Origin: an uncultured Poribacteria bacterium
Lineage (GTDB): Bacteria; Poribacteria; WGA-4E; WGA-3G
Direction: 5' to 3'
NCBI GenBank assembly: GCA_951813545.1
Contig: OX638352.1
Span: 4,604,835 to 4,668,834, forward strand
Length of the DNA: 64,000 nucleotides
Part shown: positions 33,585 to 41,953 of the stretch, piece after piece
Numbering within the stretch: position 1 is the first letter of the stretch
How the letters are laid out: each line of letters begins with the position of its first letter
Position numbers and translations under genes: made by a program
Notes under the pieces: generated by a model
The model's database searches: none
Seen by the model: the letters and a program-made list of their open reading frames with translations, nothing else
What the model was told of the DNA's origin: nothing

Positions 33585-34916
33585 TTATTCAAGCGAGAGT
33601 TCCACCTCAACCTGCTCTCCGTTTCGCAGAAGTTTTATGGGTAAAGCCTTCGCTTGAGGTTGTTCCTGTAGCATGTAGGCAATAATACCGCTCTCTGTCA
33701 ACCGATCCGTCTGGTCCCCGTAACCAATGATAATGTCGCCGCGACGGATACCTGCCTTTTGGGCATTGGTTTCTGAATTTGAACGACGTGAGCGACGACT
33801 GACGGTTTCAACATTTAGTGCCATTGATGTTTCATCGATACCTTTGCGTTGGCGTTCAGCATTGGATAAGTCTTGAAGCACCATTCCACCGAGTGCCACG
33901 AAGCGTAATTCGCCTGTTGTCGTACGCCAAGAGATGTCGCTTCCCTTCCGCCAACCCGGATTGAGCGTGAGCATAAGGTTAATTTCTTTCCCATGTCGAT
34001 CAACTGTTGCCGGCAATGTTGTGTCTTCCGGTGCGCGGTGTAACACCCACTGCACATCAGCAATTGAGATAATCGGTTGTCCGTCAAGCGTTAGGATTTC
34101 GTCTGCGCGACGAAAACCGTCTTTCTCGGCGGAGGAGCCTGATACTATTTTACTAATCTTCGCGCGGTGCTTCGGTGAAAAATGTAATCCCAAGACATCT
34201 GGCATTGGAAATGGATAAAGGATTGCATCCGGAATTGGCTTCCGGTCATACCAATGGATTTCCCGTTGTGCCTCACCAATCTGGTGGCAGTGGATGCACT
34301 GTCCTTCAATTCGTCCATCAAAGTTCAAAGTTGACGAGTAGCGCAACAACGCTGGGAAAGCCTCTGGCGTTTTCTTTATTGGCTCAGGTCCGGTCTTCGC
34401 GACTAAAACTGCCTTGTTGTCCGGGTATCCCTCGTGTAAATCAAGGGCGGCTTCGAGTGCTCCTTTGAAGCCCTCAATTGAGATATCTTTCGCGGCGTTT
34501 TCGTATTCCGCACGTGTGCCGAAACGTCCATAAATGGTTTTATCGGCATTCATAAAGAATGTCGCGAAGGTGAGATCGTAATCAAATTGGAACAGCGATA
34601 GGTCTATACCGTTACCTTGCACGATACGGACGCGCACGAATTGCTCCATCAATTCTTTGATTTGTTTGTCGTGACGAACAACCTGTTCGTCGAAGCCTTG
34701 GCAGGACTCTCACGGCACTCAGCGAAAAACAACGAGTAAGGGTTGTCCTGTCTTTTCTGCTTCGGCAATCCCCTTATCGAGGTCGTTATAGATCCAGTAA
34801 CCGGTTGATTTTACGGTTATTTGATCCTCTGCGACCTCTTCGTCACCGTGCCCGAAGCAGAGCGATGTGCCTAATAGTAGTATTCCGAGTATTAGGCACG
34901 GAATCCGAAATTTCAT
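33585..34916 (-). CDS. Probable selenoprotein: thioredoxin-like UxxU, c-type heme site and two PDZ domains
   Basis: One 443-residue frame interrupted by two TGA codons, read here as selenocysteine 66 and 69. Signal peptide (ILGILLLGTSLCFG); thioredoxin-like domain about 45-150 with PLLVVFR-U-V-P-U-ESCQGFDEQV; single heme motif CIHCH at 207-211; PDZ-like domains about 240-330 (VSGSSAEKDGFRRADEILTL) and 350-443 (NAQKAGIRRGDIIIGYGDQ). The reading frame and domain logic run straight across both TGAs, and relatives as I remember them have Cys-V-P-Cys there. A hairpin meeting bacterial SECIS rules lies 25 bases after the second TGA. AAGGAG precedes the ATG. Annotated naively it splits into 65- and 355-residue pieces. 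A double-TGA pseudogene is the alternative. Confidence 0.88.
34673..34691 (-). promoter_or_regulatory. Bacterial SECIS-like hairpin inside the selenoprotein gene
   Basis: On the minus strand GACGAAC (34691-34685), loop AGGTT (34684-34680) and GTTCGTC (34679-34673) form a perfect 7-bp stem with G at loop position 2. The loop begins 25 bases after the second TGA and 34 bases after the first, both inside the spacing reported for bacterial SECIS elements. Confidence 0.75.
34710..34721 (-). other. Two in-frame TGA codons (recoded U-V-P-U)
   Basis: Minus-strand codons TGA (34721-34719), GTG, CCG, TGA (34712-34710), then GAG TCC TGC. The two TGAs occupy the positions of a thioredoxin CxxC pair, with a further Cys at residue 72. 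Confidence 0.85.
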
Positions 34917-34943
34917 CAGAACATTCTCCTTTCAGTTTATGTT

Positions 34944-35153
34944 TATGGTAGATTTTAGAATTAATTAGACGCTCTAAAGAGGCGAGGATACCTGCCCCTT
35001 CCCAGTAACGGGTGGGAACCCCCCTTCCCAGTAACGGGTGGGGACCCCCCTTCCCAGTAACAGGTGGGGACCCCGGGGTGGGGCCCCCCCTGCGCCAGCG
35101 GGGTGGAGGTTTACTTCTATTGAAGTGTCTACTTATTTATAGGTTTTACCATA
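34944..35153. repeat. Family A MITE-like element, copy 3, with 26-bp tandem repeat inside
   Basis: Left end TATGGTAGATTTTAGAATTA at 34944; right end TATAGGTTTTACCATA at 35153. The usual central hairpin is replaced by three units of the 26-base CCCCTTCCCAGTAACGGGTG-type repeat (34995-35072), the same unit found in the family B element at 26667. Confidence 0.6.
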
Positions 35154-35212
35154 AATTAAAATTTTCAGGATTAGAGATTACCTCTATACCTGAAAGCCGT
35201 TGTTCCCAAAAA

Positions 35213-35815
35213 TTAGAGTGGGAACTTCTCATTAATTAGCATGAGCGGGACCTGACCCGCGAACACTCGGTAGGCGCGACTGATGAACGTCTTGCCTTCA
35301 AGATGTTCAATAGCAGGCGGTAGGTCGTTTAAGGTTTCCATACCACACCAGAGCAGCTCACGCCGAGTCTCTAAACCACTGTCCCGCAAAAGTCCACCGA
35401 GTCCCTGTTTGTCGGACTCTAACCGGTCCAAAAAGGGTTGTGGCAGACGTTGTGGCACAATTAGCGAGTCTGCGTAGGCATGAATTGTCGGAGATGGTTC
35501 ATCCCGTGAGTGGATTTGAAGAACAACTTGCCGTGAGATGACCGCTTCGCCCGCGGGGAGTTTAAGCCAGATATGTTCGGTGTCTAATGTTTGTTTTTCT
35601 TGCTGGAGCAGCACCACCTCCACCGGCGAGAATGTATAGGTTTCGATGAACCTTGTCACCGTTCCGTCCGTAACGAGCAGTCCGCGTTGGAATGGCGTGA
35701 GGCGTGCAAGATTGATTTTTCTTAATGTTGGGGGTCTATCTTCTTGTGCGGTAAAGAGTGCCTTCATCCGTGTGTTAACGAAGGTTTCCGGTTGTTTAGT
35801 TGCATCTGTTTTCAT
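35213..35815 (-). CDS. Chorismate lyase-like protein (UbiC/DUF98 type)
   Basis: 200-residue cytoplasmic protein resembling chorismate pyruvate-lyases, which make 4-hydroxybenzoate and pyruvate from chorismate. The family order is visible: LTPFQRGLLVTDGTVTRFIE, WLKLPAGEAVISRQVVLQ, ADSLIVPQRLP, GLGGLLRDSGLETRRELLWCG and ISRAYRVFAGQVPLMLINEKFP. The Arg in VISRQV and the Glu of the terminal NEKFP are typical. The start at 35815 is chosen because upstream in-frame codons run into a family A repeat. It may supply a quinone or secondary-metabolite precursor; no pathway partner is adjacent. Confidence 0.8.
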   Translation of the reverse strand: MKTDATKQPETFVNTRMKALFTAQEDRPPTLRKINLARLTPFQRGLLVTDGTVTRFIETYTFSPVEVVLLQQEKQTLDTEHIWLKLPAGEAVISRQVVLQIHSRDEPSPTIHAYADSLIVPQRLPQPFLDRLESDKQGLGGLLRDSGLETRRELLWCGMETLNDLPPAIEHLEGKTFISRAYRVFAGQVPLMLINEKFPL

Positions 35816-35851
35816 GATGGTGATTCTCTTTCTTTTAGGAAAGGGTGTGTT

Positions 35852-35940
35852 TGTGGTAGATTTTAGAATTAATTCGACATTATGCCCGATGTGTTTGCGG
35901 GCACCCACAAGATGTCTACGTATCTTGATAATCCACTATA
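35852..35940. repeat. Family A MITE-like element, short copy
   Basis: Left end TGTGGTAGATTTTAGAATTA, right end AGATGTCTACGTATCTTGAT...CCACTATA; about 89 bases with a small GCCCGATGTGTTTGCGGGC hairpin in the middle. It lies immediately upstream of the chorismate lyase-like gene. Confidence 0.5.
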
Positions 35941-36102
35941 GTTAAAAGCGGCATGTAATATTTAGGTTTGTTATACAATTTAGACACACGATCCTGAAAA
36001 AGGTTCGCGGTTATCTAAAGTTTCGGTACTAAAACCCAATCCTTTAGGTTTGGGATACAGAACCGCCCTTGTGAATTAGACCAAATGTTTCCTAAAAAAG
36101 AT

Positions 36103-36131
36103 TTGCAATTGGGTCTAAAATGTAGTATAAT
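36103..36131 (+). promoter_or_regulatory. Promoter of tnpB copy 2
   Basis: TTGCAA (36103-36108), a 17-base spacer and TATAAT (36126-36131). The last base of TATAAT is 15 bases before the first pseudoknot helix, exactly as in copy 1. Confidence 0.75.
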
Positions 36132-36139
36132 TGTAGTAT

Positions 36140-36205
36140 CAGGTTGGCAAGCTTTACAAGCGTAACCGCAAGGTTGCGGGCTTGCCTCCCACTTGTAAGG
36201 GGATA
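36140..36205 (+). ncRNA. Pseudoknotted leader RNA of tnpB (copy 2)
   Basis: GGCAAGC (36146-36152) pairs with GCTTGCC (36180-36186). TTACAAG (36154-36160) pairs with CTTGTAA (36192-36198) across it. The inner hairpin CGTAACC GCAA GGTTGCG (36161-36178) has a GNRA loop. All three helices differ in sequence from copy 1 but keep pairing and spacing. Confidence 0.7.
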
Positions 36206-36266
36206 AATGCCTGATACCTGATATACCCTGCGAAACACAACTCATAAACTCTTTCATGATAAGACC

Positions 36267-37439
36267 TTGAAGCGTCTGCATAACGACTTGAATATCTGTG
36301 GTGTTGTGCGAAACCATTTCATTGCGTTGTCTATGCGGTATTACCGCATGTATGGCAAGGGGCTTTCGTATGCTAAAATGTCTAAGCATTTGACGAACCT
36401 TAAAAAACTTGAAAAATACCAGCATTGGTCTCTCCCGTACTCGTGGAGTCTGCAAAACATGCTAAAACGCTTGTCACAGTCCTTTAGAGAAATGCGGACA
36501 CTTGGTAGAGGGCACCCGCAATTCAAGAAGTGTCAACAACACAAGGGTATGACATTTGACGGCATACAGATTGCTATAGAACCAGTCTGTGATAGACAGA
36601 AACACCATAGAAACCACCCAACCTATAAAATTCGCCTTAATGGGCATTGGTATCGTTTCGCTTTGCATAGAAAAATACAAGGACAAATCAAACAGGTTCA
36701 AGTTACACGAGACGCTCTCGGGGACGTGTATATCACGCTCACTGAAGATTATAGTGAAGTCATACCAGAACCTAAGACAGGTAAAGCTGAAGGGTTCGAT
36801 ATGGGTATCAAAGATTTCCTGACTACCAGTGACGGAGAACGATATACCTCTCCAATGTTCTACAAACAGAACGCTAAAAAGTTGGCGAAAGCACAGCAGG
36901 CGTATTCCGGCAAGGTCAAAGGTTCTCATAATCAGCAACGAGCGCGTAAGAACGTGGCTCGTATCCATAAAAAAACTGCGAACCAAAGAGCAGACCACCA
37001 TTGGAAACTTGCCATAGAGCTCTGCCGAGACTTTGATATAATGTTCTTTGAAGACCTGAACCTTAGAGGCATGAAACGTTTGTGGGGCAAACAAGTCTCT
37101 GACCTATCCCTCGGTGAGTTCCTTCAGAAGCTTAAACACCAGAGCAAAAAGCGGATACGCTCTGTGCTGAAGATTGGTCGGTGGTCTCCGACAAGTAAAT
37201 GCTGTTCTGTTTGTAATCATAAAAACGATACGCTTACATTAGCAGACCGTCAATGGCAATGTCCAAAGTGTGATACACACCTTGACCGAGACCAGAACGC
37301 TGCTATGAACATTCTTAAGGAAGGGGTAGCTTCCTTTGGCTTAGGAGTCGTAAGACCGATTGTCCTATTCAATAGGATTCTCGGCTGCTCCGTTGAATCG
37401 TGTAGTCCGATTCTAAATTCCACAAATGCTTCTGCTTAA
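36267..37439 (+). CDS. tnpB: TnpB RNA-guided endonuclease (copy 2)
   Basis: TnpB of 390 residues from the TTG at 36267. Catalytic motifs: EGFDMGIKDFL (Asp), FEDLNLRGMKRLWG (Glu) and HLDRDQNAAMNIL (Asp); zinc ribbon CSVCN...CPKCD. The core is clearly homologous to copy 1 (GKVKGSHNQQRARKNVARIHKKTANQRADHHW aligns in blocks). The N-terminus is uncertain: the open frame extends up to 36222, and residues encoded from a CTG at 36228 (LRNTTHKLFHDKTLKRLHNDL) align with the start of copy 1. The real start may therefore be a non-ATG codon upstream of 36267, or the 5' end has decayed. Minus-strand frames here are shadows. Confidence 0.88.
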   Translation: MKRLHNDLNICGVVRNHFIALSMRYYRMYGKGLSYAKMSKHLTNLKKLEKYQHWSLPYSWSLQNMLKRLSQSFREMRTLGRGHPQFKKCQQHKGMTFDGIQIAIEPVCDRQKHHRNHPTYKIRLNGHWYRFALHRKIQGQIKQVQVTRDALGDVYITLTEDYSEVIPEPKTGKAEGFDMGIKDFLTTSDGERYTSPMFYKQNAKKLAKAQQAYSGKVKGSHNQQRARKNVARIHKKTANQRADHHWKLAIELCRDFDIMFFEDLNLRGMKRLWGKQVSDLSLGEFLQKLKHQSKKRIRSVLKIGRWSPTSKCCSVCNHKNDTLTLADRQWQCPKCDTHLDRDQNAAMNILKEGVASFGLGVVRPIVLFNRILGCSVESCSPILNSTNASA

Positions 37440-37478
37440 CATTTGCAGAAGCCCAAGTCTTTAGACTTGGGTCTATCA
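37310..37478 (+). ncRNA. Probable omega RNA scaffold of TnpB copy 2
   Basis: Overlaps the tnpB 3' end. Hairpins include GGAAG/CTTCC near 37320, CCTAT TCA ATAGG near 37366-37378, GCTTCTGC (37428-37435) with GCAGAAGC (37445-37452), and the terminal CCCAAGTC/GACTTGGG stem. The guide would follow near 37472-37478. Confidence 0.5.
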
Positions 37479-37599
37479 CGAGGTCGCACACCGGAAGCTG
37501 AGCAATCCAAAGGATGCCACGGAGGTAATGGAGGAAACGTTTGCAAAGATCCGAGAACATATTAAAGCGTTTCAAGGTCGAACACCGTTTGGAACGTAG
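37474..37599 (+). pseudogene. C-terminal coding remnant next to TnpB element
   Basis: Right after the element end an open frame reads YHEVAHRKLSNPKDATEVM and continues EETFAKIREHIKAFQG to a TAG at 37597. Its composition is protein-like, with a helical KIREHIKAF end reminiscent of low-molecular-weight phosphatase/arsenate reductase C-termini. The identity is not secure and no matching N-terminal part is seen left of the element. Confidence 0.4.
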
Positions 37600-37660
37600 G
37601 TGTATCGGATTGCTGTCAATCTCTGTCTTGAGTATAATCGCAGTTCCAACCGTTTTGCTG

Positions 37661-38530
37661 GTGAGGTTTCCGAGTGGTAAGGTCTTGAACACTTCTATAT
37701 CTCTTTTCTTAATCAGTGCCCTTTTACTTTTCTGCGGTTCCACAGCAATTGCAGAAGAACTCCCTTTATCCCTTGGCAGACATCTCGCTACTCAGGGCAA
37801 CTACGATGCTGCCATCACCGAGTATAAACGTTTTCTCTTTTTCCATCCTGACGATGTACGTGTTGGTGAGGTATATTATAACATCGGACTCACCTATAGA
37901 GCACAGGGATTGTGGACGGAAGCAATCACTGGTCTCCAGACCGCAATGCATCTCGCCGCAGATAGTGAAGCGAAATCGGAATACCAACTGGAGCTCGCTG
38001 TGACGTTGATCGCCGCGCAGGACTATGATCTTGCCCGTCTGGAATCGATTAAGGTTATGATGCGTTCCCCTTCCACACGACTGTATAGACGGGCACTTTT
38101 CTTGCAGGGTGTTGCTTGTATCTACCAGTTCCGATGGGAAGAGGCGCGCGAAACACTGCAAGCGTATACCACAGATGCAGGACTTAGGACACTTTTTGAG
38201 GCGGCTCTTAATATGCCTCAGAAATCTGTCGGAGTTGCCAGCGTATTGTCGAAAATCGTTCCGGGGATGGGACAGATCTACGTAGGTAATTGGCGGGATG
38301 GGTTAAATGCGCTTGTGTTGAACGGTGTGCTCGGTTTTCTCACTGTTGATGCGGTATTGGATGGACACTATGTAGATGCAGCGTTGTGGGGTGCATTTAT
38401 TTTCTGGCGGTACTACCAAGGGAATACCTTCCGCGCTGAGCAGGTAGTTGAGCAGTTCAATCTGCGAACGTCTCGCCAGATGGCAGATAGCATTTTGCAA
38501 CGGCTTCAAGAGATCGTTGACACGCCTTGA
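37661..38530 (+). CDS. TPR protein, paralogue of the YidD-linked protein
   Basis: Exported protein of about 289 residues. Signal segment SISLFLISALLLFCGSTAIAEE, TPR helices (HLATQGNYDAAITEYKRFLF, YRAQGLWTEAITGLQTAM, LIAAQDYDLARLESIKVM, YQFRWEEARETLQAY), then the membrane module VLSKIVPGMGQIYVGNWRDGL. Order, repeats and the VPGxGxxY signature match the protein at 14949-15875. Start options are GTG 37661 and TTG 37685; both give a signal peptide and neither has an ideal ribosome site. An earlier TTG at 37541 would overlap the remnant gene and is rejected. No yidD or LolA-like gene is next to this copy. Confidence 0.65.
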   Translation: MRFPSGKVLNTSISLFLISALLLFCGSTAIAEELPLSLGRHLATQGNYDAAITEYKRFLFFHPDDVRVGEVYYNIGLTYRAQGLWTEAITGLQTAMHLAADSEAKSEYQLELAVTLIAAQDYDLARLESIKVMMRSPSTRLYRRALFLQGVACIYQFRWEEARETLQAYTTDAGLRTLFEAALNMPQKSVGVASVLSKIVPGMGQIYVGNWRDGLNALVLNGVLGFLTVDAVLDGHYVDAALWGAFIFWRYYQGNTFRAEQVVEQFNLRTSRQMADSILQRLQEIVDTP

Positions 38531-38540
38531 AAACCAAGCC

Positions 38541-40439
38541 TTATACCTCTGATCGTTTCTGAAGGATGTAGACGACAGCAACTATTATGATCGCAAGGAC
38601 AAACGTCCAGATGTTATAGATGTATGCGAGAAACGCCGCGAGTGCAAGTAGGATCCATTCATACCAGTGGGTTTTACGGACGAAGTAACCCATTGTGACT
38701 ATCGAGAAGATAACGGTTCCCACAATAGCGGATACCACAGACAGCGCGTATTGAACCGGTGTGCCTCCCGTGAATAGAATGTGCGTATACGCAAACAGCA
38801 GCGGCATCACGTAAAGAAGTTTCGAGAATTTGAAGCATGCCCATCCTGTCTTCCACGGATCGGCGCGAGCGATGGCAGCACCTGCATAAGCTCCGAGTGC
38901 GACTGGTGGTGTGATATTGGAATCTTGGCTCAACCAGAAGATAATCAGGTGTGCAGCGATAATCGGTATGCCCATCTCCGGGGTCGTGAGAATTGGCACG
39001 GCGAGTTCGGAGGTGATGAGATAGGCGGCGGTCACAGGAATTCCCATGCCAAGTACAAGGGAAGCTGCAGCGAGAAGCAAAATTGCGATGGCTCGACTGT
39101 CCCCCGCAACAGATAGCACTAAATCTGGGAAGATTCGTCCTAAACCTGTCAAATCTATGACAGCAACGATGATGCCGATAGTGCCAACTGCCCCACCAAT
39201 GGCAAGCGAATTCTTTGCACCACTTACCATCGCTTCCCAGATTCGCTTCGGTGTTAGCCTTGTCTCTGGACGGAAATAACTTACTACGATTGTAACGAGG
39301 ATCGCGAAGAATGCCGCTTTGTAAGCAGTATATCCGGCGATTAAAATCCCGATGAGGGTGAGCAGTGGCAATAAGTAATACCAACCGCTTTTAAGAAGGG
39401 AGAAGAATTTCGGGATCTCTTCCTCAGGTATCCGTTCAAGCCCCTCCTTCTTTGCTTCAAAATGCACCATCACCCAGACAGATAGGAAATAGAGAATTGC
39501 TGGCACGATGGATAAGAGCGCGATTTGGCTGTATGGCAAGCCTGTTCGTTCCGCCATTAGGAACGCACCTGCCCCCATCACTGGTGGTAGGAATTGTCCA
39601 CCTACAGAAGCAGAAGCCTCGACTGCACCGGCGACGTGCGGGCGGAAGCCAGTGCGTTTCATCAGTGGTATGGTGAATGTTCCAGTAGCGACTGTGTTTG
39701 CGATAGCACTTCCTGCAACAGACCCGAAAAAGCCAGAAGTCATGACGGAGACTTTCGCTGCACCGCCTATCGAACGCCCTGCTAAGGACATCGGTAGGTT
39801 AATAAAGAATTGCCCGACCCCGGATTTCTCCAGAAACGCTCCGAAAAAAATAAAGAGAATCACATAGGTCGCCATCACGTTCGCCATGATGCCGAAGACA
39901 CCCGCTTGACTGAAAAAGCAGTATTCGATAATCCGTCGTAGTGGGAGTCCTCTGTGCGCGATAATATCCGGCATAGATCTGCCGAAAAGGGCGTATAGAA
40001 TACCGATTACGGCGATGATTGGGAGTGCCAACCCTACCGTCCTGCGGCTCACCTCAAAACTAATCAGAATCGCGACTGCACCTACGAAAATATCAAGTCG
40101 GTTGTAGTTGCCTGCCCGATTGACAAGATCTGGGTATTCTACAATCCAGTAGCTGATAGTAAAAATGCTGAGGACGATCAGGAGCATATCCAATAGGGAT
40201 GGACGGGAGGCGGGAGAGTTCTTACGACAACGGTAAAAGATACCGATGAGTGAAAAGGTCAGCAGAAGATAGAAACCGAGATGGTATTGTTCATTGGCAC
40301 TACCGAACCCTGCGCTATAGATATAGAAGAGAACGAGCGCAGCTGCGCCGAGTTCAAAAATCCATTTATATACTTTTTTGAGTTCAGTCCGCTGCAGGGT
40401 TTCAAATCCAACAGCGTCTTGCGTTTCAGTTTGTGTCAT
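38541..40439 (-). CDS. TRAP transporter permease, fused small and large subunits (TAXI type)
   Basis: Integral membrane protein of 632 residues: an N-terminal four-helix DctQ-like part followed by a twelve-helix DctM-like part, the fused architecture used with TAXI-type binding proteins. Signature stretches: SVMTSGFFGSVAGSAIANTV, GAVEASASVGGQFLPPVMGA, LVLGMGIPVTAAYLITSELA and FWLSQDSNITPPVALGAYAGA. It would import a carboxylate-type solute using the ion gradient. The cognate TAXI binding protein is not in this window, so it must be elsewhere or the gene is an orphan. Its stop lies 10 bases from the convergent TPR gene. Confidence 0.92.
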   Translation of the reverse strand: MTQTETQDAVGFETLQRTELKKVYKWIFELGAAALVLFYIYSAGFGSANEQYHLGFYLLLTFSLIGIFYRCRKNSPASRPSLLDMLLIVLSIFTISYWIVEYPDLVNRAGNYNRLDIFVGAVAILISFEVSRRTVGLALPIIAVIGILYALFGRSMPDIIAHRGLPLRRIIEYCFFSQAGVFGIMANVMATYVILFIFFGAFLEKSGVGQFFINLPMSLAGRSIGGAAKVSVMTSGFFGSVAGSAIANTVATGTFTIPLMKRTGFRPHVAGAVEASASVGGQFLPPVMGAGAFLMAERTGLPYSQIALLSIVPAILYFLSVWVMVHFEAKKEGLERIPEEEIPKFFSLLKSGWYYLLPLLTLIGILIAGYTAYKAAFFAILVTIVVSYFRPETRLTPKRIWEAMVSGAKNSLAIGGAVGTIGIIVAVIDLTGLGRIFPDLVLSVAGDSRAIAILLLAAASLVLGMGIPVTAAYLITSELAVPILTTPEMGIPIIAAHLIIFWLSQDSNITPPVALGAYAGAAIARADPWKTGWACFKFSKLLYVMPLLFAYTHILFTGGTPVQYALSVVSAIVGTVIFSIVTMGYFVRKTHWYEWILLALAAFLAYIYNIWTFVLAIIIVAVVYILQKRSEV

Positions 40440-40662
40440 CTTTCCTCCACTAATAATTTTACATCAAATTGGGGTAGAAGGCAAATAGTTTTCGGTTGAA
40501 TAGGGCAATTTAGTTTCTTTCTATAGATACTTCAGGCTCGTTGGTTTGTAGTACGGTAATTTATTACCCGTTATATACACCTTTGGAACGTGCGATGAAT
40601 TGCACTACTACAAACGCATTTAAATTTTTAAACTGAACGACCCTACAATTAAATGCGGTTGC

Positions 40663-40691
40663 TTGCCAAGAAAAATCAGTTGTGGTAGAAT
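40663..40691 (+). promoter_or_regulatory. Promoter of the Gfo/Idh/MocA gene
   Basis: TTGCCA (40663-40668), a 17-base spacer and TAGAAT (40686-40691); start near 40698, about 30 bases before the ATG at 40728. Confidence 0.6.
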
Positions 40692-40727
40692 AGCGGGACA
40701 TCAACTGACTCAGGGAGGAGACACGAA

Positions 40728-41780
40728 ATGACAATAGGATTGGGCGTTATTGGGATGAATCCCACGAATATGGGTTCAACTGCAACCTTGTTAAAAGATG
40801 TGCCAGACCTAAAATATGAACTCCGAGGTATCTGTGCAAAGCGGGCGGATGTGCTTGAAAACTACGCCAACCAAATTGGTGTGGATTTTTGGACGACAGA
40901 TTATCGAAAATTGGTGCAGCGTGACGATATTTCTGTTGTCGCGATCTATTCCCCGGACCATTTGCATGCTGAACATTGTGTTGCTGCGATTGAAGCAGGG
41001 AAACATGTCATTTGCACGAAACCGATGGTGACCAAGTTAGACGACGCACAACAATTGGTGGATCTGGTGCGCGAGCATAAAGTCAAATTCCTTGTGGGGC
41101 AGTCGATGCGGTTTGATCTCCAGTTTTTGACGATGAAACAGTTCCTTGACGACGGTGATTTAGGCGACATTATGCTGGCGGATGCCTATTATGTCCACGA
41201 CATGCGCGAGGTCTACGATTTCACGCCGTGGCGACTCCATGAACCGCAAGATTTGATGTTCGGCGGTATTGTGCATCCTGTTGACCTATTGCGCTGTCTC
41301 CTCGGTGATGTAGATGAGGTGCACGCCTATGGGACGAAAGGCTTACTCACACCCGAATACCCTATAAAGAATAATTTCTTTCTCAACCTGAAGTTTAAGA
41401 GCGGGCAGATTGCGAGAGCGATGGGGCTTTACGATATCGTCCATCCTCCGATGCCGATGCAGCAGATCTCCGTTTTCGGAAGTAAAGGGACGGTAATTGG
41501 GGACTTTACGGACAACAAAGAGGGACACGTCAAGTTGATGCTCGATAAAATGGCCACTAGAGAACCCTTTGAAGTGATATGTCCTCCTGAGATAGATACA
41601 AGCGTTTATGGACACGGACAAACGGTTATCCGATATATGCGCCATTTTCAGCAGTGTCTTGAGGAAGATTTAGAACCGGCACCGAATGTGATTGACGGTG
41701 CGAAGTCTATTGCTGTTGGTGTAGCGGCATGGGAATCTATTGAGACGGGACAGCCTGTAAAGGTATTCAACGAATTTTGA
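40728..41780 (+). CDS. Gfo/Idh/MocA family oxidoreductase
   Basis: NAD(P)-dependent dehydrogenase of 350 residues, probably acting on a sugar or inositol derivative. N-terminal Rossmann part: LGVIGMNPTNMGSTATLL, VVAIYSPDHLHAEHCVAAIEAGKHVICTKP with the typical TKP (EKP in most relatives), then LVGQSMRFDLQF. The C-terminal domain contains FGGIVHPVDLLRCLLGDVDEVHAYG, where His is the usual catalytic position. The first motif lacks the full GxGxxG (G-M-N-P-T-N-M-G), a variation seen in some environmental members. GGGAGGAGAC precedes the ATG. Stands alone with its own promoter. Confidence 0.9.
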   Translation: MTIGLGVIGMNPTNMGSTATLLKDVPDLKYELRGICAKRADVLENYANQIGVDFWTTDYRKLVQRDDISVVAIYSPDHLHAEHCVAAIEAGKHVICTKPMVTKLDDAQQLVDLVREHKVKFLVGQSMRFDLQFLTMKQFLDDGDLGDIMLADAYYVHDMREVYDFTPWRLHEPQDLMFGGIVHPVDLLRCLLGDVDEVHAYGTKGLLTPEYPIKNNFFLNLKFKSGQIARAMGLYDIVHPPMPMQQISVFGSKGTVIGDFTDNKEGHVKLMLDKMATREPFEVICPPEIDTSVYGHGQTVIRYMRHFQQCLEEDLEPAPNVIDGAKSIAVGVAAWESIETGQPVKVFNEF

Positions 41781-41856
41781 GAATAACCAAACCGGCGCGG
41801 TTGAATGAAGTTTAATAAAATATTTCGGTAATTCTATATTTTTTCCCGGGCCGGTA

Positions 41857-41878
41857 GGTGCGGTTTCCTAACCGCACC
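41857..41878. repeat. Hairpin repeat GGTGCGGTT TCCT AACCGCACC
   Basis: Same 9-bp stem as at 14868. Lies between the oxidoreductase stop and the mntR promoter and could act as a terminator for the former. Confidence 0.45.
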
Positions 41879-41953
41879 GGACTTCCCTAAAAATTACCGA
41901 ATTAAAAAATTAATCTTCATAAAACCGCGCCTACCAGATCTTGTTATTTTTTC

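Larger units (their letters stand above)
36030..37478 (+). mobile_element. IS200/IS605-type element with tnpB only (copy 2)
   Basis: Left-end hairpin CCCAATCC TTTA GGTTTGGG (36035-36054), nearly identical to copy 1 at 9707. Promoter, pseudoknot leader and tnpB follow. The right end is a perfect hairpin, CCCAAGTC TTTA GACTTGGG (37452-37471). No tnpA. Inserted in or next to a short coding remnant at 37474. Confidence 0.75.

Noticed and set aside
34710..34721. Frameshift or pseudogene reading of the split thioredoxin gene
   Set aside because: No frame change is needed; only two TGAs interrupt the frame, both at redox Cys positions, with a SECIS-like hairpin in place.
34995..35072. CRISPR-like array
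   Set aside because: Three 26-base units in direct contact without spacers; tandem repeat, not a CRISPR. No cas genes seen.
37541..37660. Upstream TTG start extending the TPR paralogue
   Set aside because: Would overlap the coding remnant ending at 37599 and push the signal peptide about 50 residues inward.
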